Assembly: GCF_033115175.1 (NCBI RefSeq)
Contig: NC_084850.1
Coordinates: 4,587,024-4,651,023 of the forward strand
Length of the DNA stretch: 64,000 bases
Origin: Lepus europaeus
Lineage: Eukaryota > Chordata > Mammalia > Lagomorpha > Leporidae
Direction of reading: 5' to 3'
The translations under genes were made by a program, and so were the position numbers. The notes under the pieces are model-generated. The model was not told where the DNA came from, made no database searches, and saw only the letters and a program-made list of their open reading frames with translations. Of this stretch, positions 1-11,781 are shown one piece after another (the first letter of the stretch is position 1; each line of letters opens with the position of its first letter).

Positions 1-2407
1 CATGGATTAAAGACTTAAATCTACGACCCGAAACCATCAAATTATTAGAGAGCATTGGAGAAACCCTGCAAGATATAGGCACAGGCAAAGACTTCCTGGA
101 AAATACTCCAACAGCACAGGCAGTCAAAACCAAAATTAACATTTGGGATTGCATCAAATTGAGAAGTTTCTGTACTTCAAAAGAAACAGTCAGGAAAGTG
201 AAGAGGCAACCAACAGAATGGGAAAAAATATTCGCAAACTATACTACAGATAAAGGATTGATAACCAGAATCTACAAAGAAATCAAGAAAATCCACAACA
301 ACAAAACAAACAACCCACTAAAGAGATGGGCCAAGGACCTCAATAGACATTTTTCGAAAGAGGAAATACAAATGGCCAACAGACACATGAAAAAATGTTC
401 AAGATCACTAGCAATCAGAGAAATGCAAATCAAAACCACAATGAGGTTCCACCTCACCCCGGTGAGAATGGCTCACATTCAGAAATCTACCAACAACAGA
501 TGCTGGAGAGGATGTGGGGAAAAAGGGACACTAACCCACTGTTGGTGGGAATGCAAACTGGTTAAGCCACTATGGAAGTCTGTCTGGAGATTCCTCAGAA
601 ACCTGAACATAACCCTACCATACAACCCAGCCATCCCACTCCTTGGAATTTACCCAAAGGAAATTAATTTGGCTAATAAAAAAGCCATCTGCACATTAAT
701 GTTTATTGCAGCTCAATTCACAATAGCTAAGACCTGGAACCAACCCAAATGCCCATCAACAGTAGACTGGATTAAGAAATTATGGGACATGTACTCCATA
801 GAATACTATACAGCAGTAAGAAACAACGAAACCCAGTCATTTGCAACAAGATGGAGCAATCTGGAAAACATCATGCTGAGTGAATTAAGCCAGACCCAAA
901 GAGAAAAATATCATTTGTTTTCCCTGATCGGTGACAACTGAGTGCCAAAGGGGAAACCTGTTAAGTGAAATGGACACTATAAGCAACAATGAACTGATCA
1001 GCTCCTGTCCTGACTTTAGATGTACAATATAATACTTTATCCATTTTAGTATTTGTTGTTATTGTTGTTGTTCTAGTACTATTGGTTGAACTCAGTAATT
1101 AACACACAATTATTCTTAGGTGTTTAAATTTTAACTGAAAAGTGATCCCTGTTAAATCTAAGAGTGGAAAAAGAGAGGGAGGAGATGAACAATTTGGAAC
1201 ATGCTCAATCGGACTGGCCGCAAATGGTGGAGTTAGAAACGTGCCAGGGGATTCCAACACAATTCCATCAAGATGGCATGTACCAATGCCATCGCACTAG
1301 TCCAAGTGACCAATTTCAGCTCACAATTGATAGCTCTGATAGGTCTAAGACTCAAAGAGATCACACAAACAAGACAAGTATCTGCTAATACTAACTGATA
1401 GAATCAAAAAGGGAGAGAAAGATCCAACATGGGAAGTGGGATACACAGCAGACTCATAGGATGGCAGATGTCCTAAACAACACTCTGGCCTCAGAATCAG
1501 CCCTCAAGGCATTCAGATCTGGCTGAAGAGCCCATGAGAGTATAGCAGGCATGGAAAACCAAGATATCATGGAAAAAAAAAAAAAGACCTAAATGAATGA
1601 TCTCTGTGAGTGAGATCCCAGTGGAAAGAATGGGGCCATCAAAGAAGGAGGTACCCTTCTCCGAAGGGAGGAGAGAACCTCCACTTTGACTATGACCCTA
1701 TCGGAATAAGATCAAAGTCAGCGAACTCTAAAGGCTTCCATAGCCCTGGCAACTCATGACTAGAGCCTAGGGAGATTACTGACGCCATGAACAGGAGTGT
1801 CAAATTGTTAAATCAGCAACAGGAGTCACTGTGTACTTACACCCCATGTGGGATCTGTCCCTAATGTGTCGTCTAAAGCCAAGTGATGCTATGACTGGTA
1901 CTGAAACGGTATTTTTATACTTTGCGTTTCTGTGTGGGCGCAGACTGATGAGGTCTTTGCTAATTATATACTGAAGTGATCTTCTGTATATAAAGAGAAT
2001 TGGAAATGAAAAAAAAAAAAACAACCTGGTGTTAAAATGGAAATGGCATAGAAAATTAATTAATTTGAAAAAAAAAATTATGTAGGATCTCTGTCTTTAA
2101 TATGCTGTACATTGCTATTTAATGCTATAATTAGTAATCCAATGGTAGTTTTTTTCACTTGATGTTGCTATATGGGCAAAAAGTTGAAATCTTTACCTAA
2201 TATATACTAAACTGATCTTCTGTATACAAAGAGAATTGAAAATGAATCTTTACATGAATGGAAGGGGAAAGGGAGCGGGAAAGGGGAAGGTAGCGGGCGG
2301 GAGGGAAGTTATGGGAGGGGGGAAGCCATTGTAACCCATAAGCTATACTTTGGAAATTTATATTCATTAAATAAAAGTTTAATTAAAAAAAAAAAAAAAA
2401 AAAAAAA
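1..2407 (+). mobile_element. L1 (LINE-1) 3' part, young, cut by window edge
   Basis: This is the 3' end of a LINE-1 whose 5' part lies outside the window. It has the end of ORF2 (frame open from base 3 to a stop at 939-941), then a 3' UTR of about 1.4 kb. The UTR contains a purine-rich stretch of GGGGAAAGGG type near 2255-2325, an AATAAA signal at 2370-2375, and a poly(A) tail at about 2385-2407. The open frame and long tail indicate a recent insertion. The left target duplication cannot be seen, so TSDs cannot be tested. Confidence 0.95.
3..941 (+). CDS. L1 ORF2 protein, C-terminal fragment
   Basis: This frame encodes the last 312 residues of the L1 ORF2 polyprotein, which provides endonuclease and reverse transcriptase for target-primed retrotransposition. 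What is visible lies downstream of the RT catalytic core. It includes the ...[24 protein letters not shown] stretch, [22 protein letters not shown], and the cysteine-rich region ([18 protein letters not shown], about residues 170-187 of this fragment). The frame is uninterrupted to a normal TGA. It belongs to the element, not to a host gene. Whether the whole ORF2 is intact depends on sequence left of the window. Confidence 0.93.
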   Translation, partial: WIKDLNLRPETIKLLESIGETLQDIGTGKDFLENTPTAQAVKTKINIWDCIKLRSFCTSKETVRKVKRQPTEWEKIFANYTTDKGLITRIYKEIKKIHNNKTNNPLKRWAKDLNRHFSKEEIQMANRHMKKCSRSLAIREMQIKTTMRFHLTPVRMAHIQKSTNNRCWRGCGEKGTLTHCWWECKLVKPLWKSVWRFLRNLNITLPYNPAIPLLGIYPKEINLANKKAICTLMFIAAQFTIAKTWNQPKCPSTVDWIKKLWDMYSIEYYTAVRNNETQSFATRWSNLENIMLSELSQTQREKYHLFSLIGDN

Positions 2408-2551
2408 GGACACTGGGACTGAATACTGCCTTGCCAGCTGTGAATAAGGTGTCGCATTACTGCACAGCTTTAAAGATACTGAGTGTGAGGCATACAGAAA
2501 CTCCAAAAAGGCTTTACAAGTTTTCTAAAAGTCTCACAGTACAAACACAGA

Positions 2552-3006
2552 GGTTGTGGCACAGTTGGGTAAGCTGCCCCATGGAATGCCTGTATTCCAT
2601 ATCACAGTGCCTGGTTGGATTCCTGGATATTTTTGCATCCAATCCTGCTTCCTGCTAACGCAACCCTGAGGCAGCAGGTGATTTCTCAAGCAGTTTCTTC
2701 CCTACCCAAGTGGATTTGGGGGCTTCTGGCTTCAGTCTGCCCAGCCCTAGCTGTTGTGGTACTTGGGAAGTCAACTAGCACACGGAAGATTCTCTCCCTC
2801 TCCCTCTCCCTCTCCCTCTCCCTCTCCCTCTCCCTCTCCCTCTCCCCCGCCCCCGCCCCCTCCCTCTCCCCTCCCTCTCCCTCTCCCTCCCCCCCCCCCG
2901 CCTCCTCTCTCTCCCTTTCTGTCTCCCTCCCTCTCCCCTCCTCTAACTCTCTCCCTGGCCCTCCATCCATCCCTCCTCTCTTTCAAATAAACAGACTAAA
3001 TATTTA
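2552..3006 (+). mobile_element. C-repeat SINE with expanded CTCCCT tract
   Basis: A diverged tRNA-derived lagomorph SINE. Its head resembles gttgtggcacagttgggtaa, the body includes TTCCTGCTAACGCAACCCTGAGGCAGCAG, and the tail is ctctttcaaataaacag. The internal pyrimidine tract has grown to about 170 bp of CTCCCT/CTCCCC repeats (2790-2960). The same insertion is present at 13225-13695 in unit U2, so it predates the duplication. Confidence 0.8.
2790..2960 (+). repeat. Simple repeat (CTCCCT)n and CCCTCC-rich
   Basis: A pure pyrimidine tract on this strand, beginning as regular CTCCCT hexamers and decaying to C-rich runs. The apparent long open frames across it on both strands are low-complexity artefacts. 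Confidence 0.95.
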
Positions 3007-3654
3007 AACATTTACAATAGAGAAATACAGTCTTACCCTTACATCCAGCTGGCATACTCACAAATTTTACTCAAGTAAATTGAAAAGATAGGTTCAAACA
3101 TGCACAAGATTTTACAGGATTGTTTATAGTAGATGACTCAAAATCTCCAAATCTCCTTCTTCAGCAGATGCATGGGCAAATAGAGAGTGGCACATCTGAA
3201 ACAGAATGCACATTTAAATTACATGCCACCCACCAATGCTCTAGGGCAGGCAGATGTGAAGGCCAGTTCTACGAAATGTCCCAAGAAAACTCGACACCAT
3301 GTGATCTCAGTCTTTGAAAGCACACACGATGACAGGCAACTTTTCCCCTCATTCTCCCAGGCAAGCTCTCCTGGATTCAAAAGCACAGGAAAATCCATTA
3401 CTCACAAAAAGAACGTTTGAAACAAGTTCATCTGTACAGCAGCAAGTGCCTTCAGCAACTTAATGGCATATTTAACATACCAGCCTGCATGCACCAAATC
3501 AATATATTCTTTAACCTTAGAAAAAATTTTCATTTGGGAATTGCTACATGCAAGATGGAGTAGCAGAAGCATTTGTCCATATCTGTGATGCATAAAATGC
3601 CTCTGTTAGAAATTCAACCTAAATAAGCAAACTAAGAGTCAATGAGCATCCCCG
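3007..3654. other. Non-coding duplicated DNA of unit U1; empty site for a U2 SINE
   Basis: No gene is visible. The stretch aligns with 13700-14190 plus 14548-14680 of U2; for example 'gtatagtagatga' and 'caaacatgc' occur in both. Around 3494-3512 it carries the uninterrupted version of the site where U2 has a SINE at 14201-14537. Confidence 0.75.
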
Positions 3655-3865
3655 GGAACAGGTTTTCAGAATAGCAGTTAGGATGCCTGTTAACTGCCGC
3701 TTGTCCAGTTTCATATTGCCTGGGTTTAAAACACAGTTATGGCTCCTGACTCTAGTTTCCTGCTAATGCAGACCCTGAGGGGCAGCAGTGATGGTTCAAG
3801 TCACTGGATTCCTGCCACTCAGATGGGAAGGGAATCATCAGATAGCAGTCAGATCAGATAGCAGT

Positions 3866-3921
<56 letters not shown>

Positions 3922-4020
3922 CTTTCTCTCCCTCCCCCTCCCTCCCACCTCCCTCCTCCCTCTCCTACTTCCCCTATCTTTCTCTGTATTTCTGCATTTC
4001 AAATAATATGAAAATAAAAA
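3655..4020 (+). mobile_element. Composite old SINE, head of one copy joined to tail of another
   Basis: The head (tagcagttaggatgcctgtt..., cagaccctgaggggcagcag) matches the U2 SINE at 14690-14975. The tail (tatttctgcatttcaaataa) matches the separate U2 SINE at 15160-15480. Between them is a (CT)n(TA)n tract at 3868-3921. The sequence between the two SINEs in U2 is missing here. Confidence 0.7.
3868..3921. repeat. (CT)n-(TA)n simple repeat
   Basis: About 30 bp of CT dinucleotides run directly into about 24 bp of TA dinucleotides, within the composite SINE. Confidence 0.95.
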
Positions 4021-4128
4021 ATGAAAGAATACAATAGTATTATTGACAATAAAGGAATGCACATACTATACAAATGAAAAAGGTAACATAACTAAGAACA
4101 AAATAACAAAAATCAAGAGACTAGCTAA

Positions 4129-4524
4129 GGCCGGCGCCGTGGCTCAATAGGCTAATCCTCCGTCTGCGGCGCTGGCACAACGGGTTCTAGCCCCGGTCGG
4201 GGCGCCGGATTCTGTCCCAGTTGCCCCTCTTCCAGGCCAGCTCTCTGCTATGGCCCGGGAGTGCAGTGGAGGATGGCCCAAGTGCTTGGGCACTGCACCC
4301 GCATGGGAGACCAGGAGAAGCACCTGGCTCCTGCCTTCGGATCAGCACGATGCGCTGGCCGCGGCAGGCATTAGAGGGTGAACCAATGGCAAAAGAAGAC
4401 CTTTCTCTCTGTCTCTGTCTCTCTCTGTCTCTGTCTCTCTCTGTCTTTCTGTCTCTCTCTCTCTCTCTCTCTCTCACTGTCCACTCTGCCTGTCCAAAAA
4501 AAAAAGAGAGAGAGAGAGAGAGAA
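4129..4524 (+). mobile_element. Young C-repeat SINE with target duplication
   Basis: The head is ggccggcgccgtggctcaat and the body has the standard order through ctctctgctatggcccggga and tggcccaagtgcttggg, then a CT-rich tract and a terminal A-run. The flanks agactagct (4118-4126) and agactatct (4525-4533) form a near-perfect target duplication. U2 has the empty site near 15575 (aaatcaagagccttgctacc), so this copy inserted after the units duplicated. Confidence 0.92.
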
Positions 4525-4533
4525 AGACTATCT

Positions 4534-5400
4534 ACACAAAAGCAACTGAGAACATGAAGCAGAAGTGGTACCACTCACAACTGCAATGAAATCCAAATTT
4601 GAATTAACCAGAAAACCTAAGAAAATTATCCAACATCATTACGGAGGAAACCATATGAGTTTCCTGGTAGATTCAGGGAAAAAAGAAATAAATGGAGAAC
4701 ACCATATTCATTGGTGAGGAATAGAATATTACAAAGATGCCAGTTATTGCAAAATTCTTTATAGTTTTAGTAGCGGCCAAAGTAACAATGAAGTTCAGGC
4801 TGTGTCCTCTGGTGCCACGTCAACACTGGACAACTGTAGAGGAAATGAAAGGGAAAGGGAAAGGGAAAGGGATTTGGAAAAGAAGGAATGTCAGCAAGAA
4901 AGTCTAAACAAGAAACATGAGAAAGCATTGGGGGAGAACAGAGACTGGAATTTGGGGTGTTGGGCTGGGCAGGGGAGGTGGAGAAGGTCTGTGGCCCGCA
5001 TAGATGACAGGTGTCAGATTGGCTGGGGGGGGGGCGGTTTTAACTTCTACCCCCACTTCATTGTAAAACCTGAGGCTGGACCTCACTTAATAGAATATGA
5101 AAAATGTACCAGAATGAGAATAATGAATGTAAGAGTGAATCAGGAATGTCAATATTAGATATTCTTAATAAAATAACTGTGCAAATACTCAAAAGGTATG
5201 CATAAACACATACACATAAACACATACATGTTAGTCATAATATACAAATATATTAATATGTGTATTGAGGTATATAAGCAAATATAAGTATAATCCTCAT
5301 ATATACTTTATATAGTTTGAACATAAACTTGCTTGAGATGTAAAATGTATTTCTTACTAGGAGTGAGGAATAAAATGTGAAAATTCCAGCACTGTATTAA
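4534..5400. other. Non-coding duplicated DNA of unit U1
   Basis: No gene. It aligns with U2 at 15590-16100, and again from about 17310 (gaatgtaagagtgaatca versus gagtataagtgtgaatca). It carries the unoccupied version of the U2 SINE site of 16115-16451 at about 5035-5062. About 800 bp present in U2 (16490-17290) is absent here. Confidence 0.7.
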
Positions 5401-6160
5401 GAAAAGTTAAATTACATCAGATCAGCCCCAATACCCAAACTTGATGCTGTGGCTCTATCTCTTCCACATGATGTAAATCTTTGAGAACACAAGGTTTCCA
5501 AAGCCCACATCTGGCTGCTGAAGAGACCCCATGGAAGATACCCTTCTTCCTGGGCAGTGCACCGTGGTCTTGGTACTTCAGTGCCTCACCCAGCAAACTG
5601 CCTGGGACCACAGCCATTGCCTGCACACAGAACAGGTGCCAGAAGTGATATTAAGGGCAAGTCATTTACTCAACACGGCAGATGTAAGATGCCAGCATTT
5701 GTGGCTAAGGACTGAGGGAACCCCCAACACTGAATAATAGACAACACCCCACAAGATTCAGCCCAGCCCCTTCTCTCAGGCCAGGGAGAGCCCTTGCCGC
5801 ACTGGGAGCCTCACCATGCCTCTCCCCACCACAACCAAGTCAGGGGACTGTGAGATTCAGAGCCCCAGTCTGTGGGGATCAGACACAGGTTGGCAGAGGT
5901 TGGGGGCTCAGCCTCTTCCTGGCACCAAAATAAAGACCCTGCAGGATGGGTGGATGGGCACCAAAAGTGTAAGCATGGCTGTCAGCCTCTGCCTCCTACT
6001 ATCCCAACTGCCACTGTCAGGGGATTCTGGGACTCACATACTTGGTGAGTGGGAAACAGACACAAGTCTGCAGGCAGCACCGATCCAGGCGGTTCCAGTC
6101 AACCAGGCGAGAACGCCAAGAGAAGACAGAGGAATCCCCCTTGGGAATATCTCATGGCCC
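5401..6160 (+). repeat. MAGE upstream repeats in U1 (copy of 17.64-18.36 kb)
   Basis: This stretch aligns with U2 immediately upstream of the copy A promoter; ctgggaccacagccattgcctgcacaca and gcagacacaagtctgcagg-type strings occur in both. It contains diverged units with a core like 'gggattctgggactca ... cagacacaagtctgcagg', near 5860 and 6015. No reading frame here looks coding. Confidence 0.65.
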
Positions 6161-7480
6161 CTGGCTAGTAAGTGACAGGGCTGGGAGACAACCCTGGGTC
6201 GTAATTCTTCCGGGGCCTGCACTCTTCACCTTCTTCTCAGTCCAAGACAGACCATCTGATTAATTCATTTCTCCCATCACTACTCCACAGGGTGTCCCTG
6301 ATGAAAATTTAAAAGAAGATCTTGGTGGAGACCAATATATTCAAGCTAACCCCAAGAAGGTGACTGTGAGAATCAAATACATTTTGGATGTTGCCTGCAA
6401 TTTGTTCCTTGACAGTTGACTCTACCAAAGTGTAGATCTTCCAGTCTAGCCCCCAGCACATTCACGAGTGGAGTGACCGTCCCCTCACCTCTACCACATG
6501 CCTCCATCCAACACTGGAATCTGGCCTGCTGCCCTTGACTTCCCTGCTGCCTGGCATCTGTGGAGGCTGCAGGATCATCTGCACTTAGCGTGACATGCAG
6601 CACTGCTTCTCCCTGCAGAAATCCTTGATCTGCCATAGCTCACACTCAGTTCTCGCTGAGAACCACAACAACTGACATCGGAAAAGTTCGTGCTGGACCA
6701 TGATATTAGACAACTTGTGATCCTTCTCTTGGGGTTGCCAACATTCTTTTTGTTTCAGCAATAGGAAGGGAGTGGAGTGGTTTGTCCCTTAATCAAATGG
6801 CTGTGAAGGTGGAAAGAGGCAATGAGGGTTTTCAGATATTTGCAGCTGGATTTGAGTGAGTTTCTTTTTCAAAGCAGGGAAGTGAACAGCTATGTAGTGG
6901 ATCGAGCTTACTTTCAGGGTCAGAATCCAGAATCACTCATAAGTGCTGGGTGGGGGCAACCATCATTGAAATGCAATCCAAAACCCTGAGACTCATTTGC
7001 AAGGTGAACGGCGGTTTCTTGTTGGACATGGTAGCTCCACTTTGAGGAGGACAAATCCGGAACCAATGTTCTGCTGTCTCAGGCTGACACCTGCTCCACA
7101 GGAGAGTACTGGCTTTTGGTGTAACTTTGGCACCTGCACAGGTGTTCATGAAACACCAGTCAAGACTCAGGTAGCAGAGATCCATGGGGACTAGAATTTA
7201 CTCCTGTATCCTATGGAAGGAGAAGGTCCTCAATGTATTGGGGTTACACACAGCCTTGCAAAGTGAAGCCTCCTTCTGGGAGCCTCGGAAATGAGGCAGG
7301 GGATGGAATTCTGTGCTTTGCTGGGGGAGAGTCCATGAAGACCTGGGTGAAGATGCCAGGGCCATTGCCCTGTCCCACGGAGCTGCTGTGCAAAGCCAGG
7401 GCCCACGAGCACTTCTGCTGCCGGGTTCAACCTGATTTGAGCTGCTTTCTGTGAGTACTACAATGTCTCACACACTTCGG
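6161..7480. other. Region of U1 where a MAGE gene is expected but absent
   Basis: In U2 the equivalent interval (about 18.4-25.4 kb) holds the promoter, 5' exons, CDS and 3' UTR of MAGE copy A. Here only about 1.3 kb separates the upstream match from the downstream match, and no MAGE-like peptide appears in any frame. Nothing else recognisable was found. Confidence 0.5.
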
Positions 7481-9440
7481 TCCACTGTAGAGGTGCTGGG
7501 TTCCCAAAGGGAGCTGAGATCAGATCACCACAGGGTGAGGCAGTTGAGAGTTCTAGCCTAGACCTGGATGACACATGCCTAAGCTCACTGGAAGCCCCGC
7601 GTTCAGGACACAGGGAATCCCTGCACTCCCCCCCCCCCCCCGCAATCTCTAACCTAGCTGAATAGGCAGAAGGAACAGGCACTTAGAATACAGCCAGTCA
7701 CAGGTCCGTGAAGCCAGATAGTACTCCGAGAATCATGCACAAAGGGACTGGTGGTTAGGACATTGCAACCACCGGGAAAGACAATCCTGAGGGAGGGGCA
7801 CAGCCTGTCCTTTCCCCAAGTGCAGTGACCCTCTGCTCAATGGGAGCATTAAGGCACAGCTGGCATTGTTCCTGCTAACTGAAGCCCCTGCCACATATAA
7901 GCCCTGTGTTCTCATCCTCATTGCCATCTCCTTCTATGGATCAATGATGCCAACCTCTTTATTTCCCAGTGTGAGTCACAGCCGTGTGATGTCCTTGAGC
8001 CACGGCAGCAGGAGAGTGGGTATGTAACAATAGAGAAGAGTGAGGGGACTATGCTCAATGCTTCTGACTCCTGGATAAATGTGAGAAGCTGGTTCTGAAA
8101 TGTCTTGGCAACAGTGGCCCCCTCTTCCTACCTGGGGAAAAGTGGTTTCAGCCCATGACATTCCGGTTGATTCTCTTTCCAGCATTGTTTTTCTCATTTG
8201 GAGAGGGGCAAGGCTCAGGTCATGTCCTCAGCATTCTTGGGCAAAGCACAGATGGACACAAACTGGAAGGCTGAGGCTTGAGCTTGTAGGGACAAACTCT
8301 TCATTTGGACACTTTTCATGGGTACCTTTCTCTAATGTGTTACACATGTCTTGTTGTCATAAATAGAACACGAAGTGGCTTAGTATGTTGTGTGTGGTAA
8401 AAAACATCAGTAACTACGTTCAAACGCACAGTATTATATCAGTCCTGTGGCTACCATGTAATATTAGCATCTCCAAGCAAATGTATGCATGTAACCATAA
8501 AAGGGAGACAGTGAGGCTAAAATCATGTTTAAGGAAATACCCTCTTTGTTCGGGACTCAGGCTTTTGGATAAGAAATCTCACCTGGGGATGATGCCGGCA
8601 TAGTAAACACCTGCTTCCTGGTCAAAGGCCTTGGGGTCTTGTCTCAGAACATGGATCCTGCTACAATATCAGATGTGCGCAGTCCTAAGGTGAGGGAGTA
8701 ACCTTCAATGTTAACCATTTTTCTGAAGGTAAAGAAATCCTGCACCCAGCAACTTACATGTGGATCACAAGACAAATACTGCTCGAGAAACATTAAAATA
8801 TGGGGGCAAGACACATCTCAGGTACAAATTAACAAATGCTGCTCCCACCTTGCCTCTTCATTCAGGTCCTGCATTTTCCATGCAGATGACAGCTGGTATA
8901 AAGTGACCCCAATGTTCTGAACTTTTTTCTCTTATGACCAATGTGCAGGTGAGAAAACTGAGGCCCAGGGAAGTTAAGTGATGTGCTTTACTTGAAAACC
9001 ACAAGAGTCGTATTCAAAGTGAACCTCCTACAGTTCCAAAGCCTTGTCTCCACACTGACCTGAGCTGTGGCTCAGATGAACCAGGGAGGGGCAGCTGTTA
9101 CTCTGTTTCTGAATGACCAATGCCTCAGGTAACATGGTCACGAACTGTGGGGAAGCAGGGAGAGACTTGCTCTTGACACTGCCCCTTGGGCTTCTCCCCA
9201 GTTCCATGATGGCATCCCCCTTTGCAATGGAGCCCAGGTTCCCAGGAACACTTGGGGTCCAGGAGAGAGGATGTGAGGATGAAGGTGCTTCCCCGTGGAC
9301 ATGCAAGTTGCAGGTCACATCCTCTGGAAGCTACACTGAAGTCCAGTCAAAGGTCCTGCATCCCATCTACCTACCAGTCCTCATCCCTTTTTTGCCCATC
9401 TGGCTGATATATTTATCATTCTGGAAAACCAGATTGTAGA
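7481..9440. other. U1 copy of the MAGE distal 3' flank
   Basis: Non-coding. The motif tgcacaaagggactggtggttagg (7737-7760) recurs at about 25618-25640 in U2 and inverted at about 40390-40420 in U4. The segment 9060-9440 aligns inverted with 39650-39990, for example in the 'ccctttgcaatggagcccaggt' area. A C-run of about 15 bases lies near 7627-7641. Confidence 0.65.
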
Positions 9441-9884
9441 GACATGAATGAGACCTGTAGGTTGCAGGGATGAGGACTAGGGAGGAGTGTTGAATGGGAG
9501 AAGTACAGAGGATGTGTTCAAGTGGTGAAAAGGTTTGGATTCCTAGTGTAATGGCAGCAACATGTCACTATAAATTTTCCAAAATGCATAGAATCTACAG
9601 GAAAAAGAGTGAATCTTAGTGTGTGCACATTTAGAAAAATCTAGGAGTTCAAGAAAGGCCAGATGGAACACAGAATATGACACAGCATCTTAAGCATGAC
9701 ACAAAGGTGTGACACAACTTTTGTCGTGGGTCTCATGGGAAACAGTGCACGTCTGAGGAATGCTACAAGTGAGTCTGTAACAACAAGATGAAAAGTTATT
9801 GTATTCATCTGTATTCATGGACTGCAAGGTAGTTGATAAATTGTTTGCTACAGGAATTGACCTTAGTAATTCTGTGATCAATAT
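9441..9884. other. Unassigned non-coding DNA
   Basis: No gene, RNA or recognisable repeat was seen. It ends in the left target duplication of the L1 at 9899-12770. Confidence 0.5.
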
Positions 9885-10069
9885 CAGAGGGCACTTTATT
9901 TTTTCTACAAAGAAAACTTTTATTTAAGGAATACAAACTCCATGCATTTCATAAGTACAACTTTGGGAATATAGTGATTCTGCCCACCATACCCACTCTT
10001 CCCACCCTTCTACCTCCTCCCTCTCCCATTCCCAAGCCCATGCTCCACTAAGTTCCATTTTCAATTAAC

Positions 10070-10532
10070 TTTATACAGAGAATACCAACTCCCTACTAAG
10101 CAAAGAGTTCAACAACTTGCACACACAGAGACACACACAAAACCTTTTTCCTACACAGACAAAACAAGGGCTGTTGAAATTCATTGCATTGAATATATTT
10201 GGATTGGATTTTTGTGTAAGGTGTAAGGTAGGGGTCTTGCTTCGTACTGCTGCATGTGGAGATCCAGTTTTCCCAGCTCCATGCGTAGAAGAGACTGTCC
10301 TTGCTCCAGGGATTGATTTTAGACACTTTGTCAAAGATAGGTTTATCATAGATATATGGATTGATTTCTGGCGTTTCTATTCTGTTCCATGATTTTAGAC
10401 ACTCTGTCAAAGATAGGTTTATCGTAGATATATGGATTGATTTCTGGCGTTTCTGTTCTGTTCCGCTGGACTATCAATCTGTTTTTGTACCAGTACCAAC
10501 CTGTTTTCTTTATAACCACCCCGTAGTCTGTC
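10070..10532 (-). pseudogene. L1 ORF2 remnant continuing downstream, broken
   Basis: The minus strand encodes further ORF2 pieces (PEINPYIYDKPIFDK, SWENWISTC, LTPYTKIQSKYI), interrupted by stops. It then joins the L1 3' UTR near 10070-10170, so the cysteine-rich C-terminus is also deleted. A 76-bp tandem duplication lies inside this part. Confidence 0.75.
10315..10466. repeat. 76-bp tandem duplication inside the L1
   Basis: Units 10315-10390 and 10391-10466 both begin gattttagacact and end near ctgttccat/ctgttccgc, with about four differences. The duplication disrupts the ORF2 remnant. Confidence 0.92.
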
Positions 10533-10970
10533 TTAAAATCTGGTGTCGTGATGCCTCCGGCTTTGATTTTGTTGCATATGATTGCTCAGGCTATTTGGGG
10601 GTCTCCTGTGTTCCCATATGAATTGCAGCATCATTTTTCTATATCTGAGGCGAATGTCCTTGGTATTTTGATTGGTATCGCATTGAATCTGAAATTGTTT
10701 TTGGTAGTATGGACATTTTGATGATATTGATTCTTCCAATCCATGAACATGCAAGATTTTTCCATTTTTTTGAAAAGTAATGACTTTGCCCTGCCATTTT
10801 GTAATAAATATTCCTATTTTGCGCCTTCTTCTTCTTTCATAATTATGACTATGGTTCTGTGTTTCTGATTGTAGCACGTCCTTAACCATCTTTTGTAGGG
10901 CTGGATGGGTAGTGAAAAATTCTTTCAATTTCTGTTTATTATGCAACACCTTTATTTCACCTTCATTCAT
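10533..10970 (-). pseudogene. L1 ORF1 end fused in frame region to ORF2 RT fragment
   Basis: The first about 35 residues (GEIKVLHNKQKLKEFFTTHP...) are the ORF1 C-terminal domain. After about 10860 the frame runs into ORF2 (MMLQFIWEHRRPPNSLSNH), from the region after the RT core. The ORF1 stop, the intergenic spacer, the endonuclease and most of the RT are therefore absent between them. The junction lies roughly at 10790-10860. This reading frame probably has no function. Confidence 0.75.
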
Positions 10971-11290
10971 AAATGAGAGTTTTGCAAGCTACAGGATTCT
11001 GGGTTGATAGATTTTGTTTTTCTCTTAATACCTGGAATATATCTCGTCATTCTCTCCTAGCCTGTAGGGTTTCTGATGAGAAGTCAGCTGTGAGCTTAAT
11101 TGGAGATCCTCTGAAAGTAATCTGTCATTTCTCTCATGCGCATTTTAGAATCTTTTCCTTATGTTTTACTGTAGAGAGTTTTACTACAATGTGTCATGGT
11201 GAAGATCTTTTCTGGTCATATCTATTAGGGATTCTGTATGCTTCCTTACATGGATGTCCCTTTCTTTCTCCAAATTAGGGAAGTTTTCTG

Positions 11291-11781
11291 TTATTGTTTC
11301 ACTGAAAAGGACCTCAATCCCTTTTCTCTTTCCACCCCTTCAGGAACTCCTAAGATCCATATGTTGGGTCGATTGATAGTAACCTGTAGATTCCCAACAG
11401 TGTTTTCTAGTTCTCTAATTTGTTCTATTGAATTCTTCATTTCCAAGATTTCATTTAGATTTCTCTTTAAGATCTCAATTTCATGGGAGAAACTTTCTTT
11501 CATTTCACCTATGATTTGATTAGTTCTTGCATTTGCTTCTGATTACTTCTAAGTAATCCAGTGCCAATTTTTTTGAATCCTGTTTTTGACATCTCTTCAA
11601 TCTCCTTATCTTCACAATCTATTATTGAAATGTTGAGTTCTTTTGGCGGTGTCTTGTTGTCTTCCTTATTTTTGTTCCTTGAACTGCTGCATTCCTTATT
11701 CAGCATTTGTGGAGATACTAGTTGGTTTCCTCTTTGTTTTTTCTGTGTGGCAGCTTTTATATTTGGACTACGCCTCTCCAT
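11291..11781 (-). pseudogene. L1 ORF1 remnant, N-terminal and coiled-coil parts
   Basis: Two adjacent minus-strand frames encode an L1 ORF1-like protein, the RNA-binding chaperone of the L1 particle. The first (11781-11509) begins MERRSPNIKAATQKKQ and is polar. The second (11503-11291) has a heptad-rich stretch (EIEILKRNLNEILEMKNSIE) and ends in the start of the RNA-recognition domain (RPNIWILGVPEGVE). A frame break separates them near 11505. The C-terminal domain continues past 11290 in other frames and reappears at 10970. Confidence 0.82.

Noticed and set aside
2686..3007. Overlapping open frames of 70-130 codons on both strands (Ser/Pro/Leu or Arg/Glu-Gly repeats)
   Set aside because: Translation of a pyrimidine simple repeat. 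The same happens at 13378-13689, 4187-4589 and 43736-43921.
4129..4230. tRNA-like heads of C-repeat SINEs as possible tRNA genes
   Set aside because: They are the tRNA-derived 5' ends of SINEs. They lack a full cloverleaf and continue into the SINE body.
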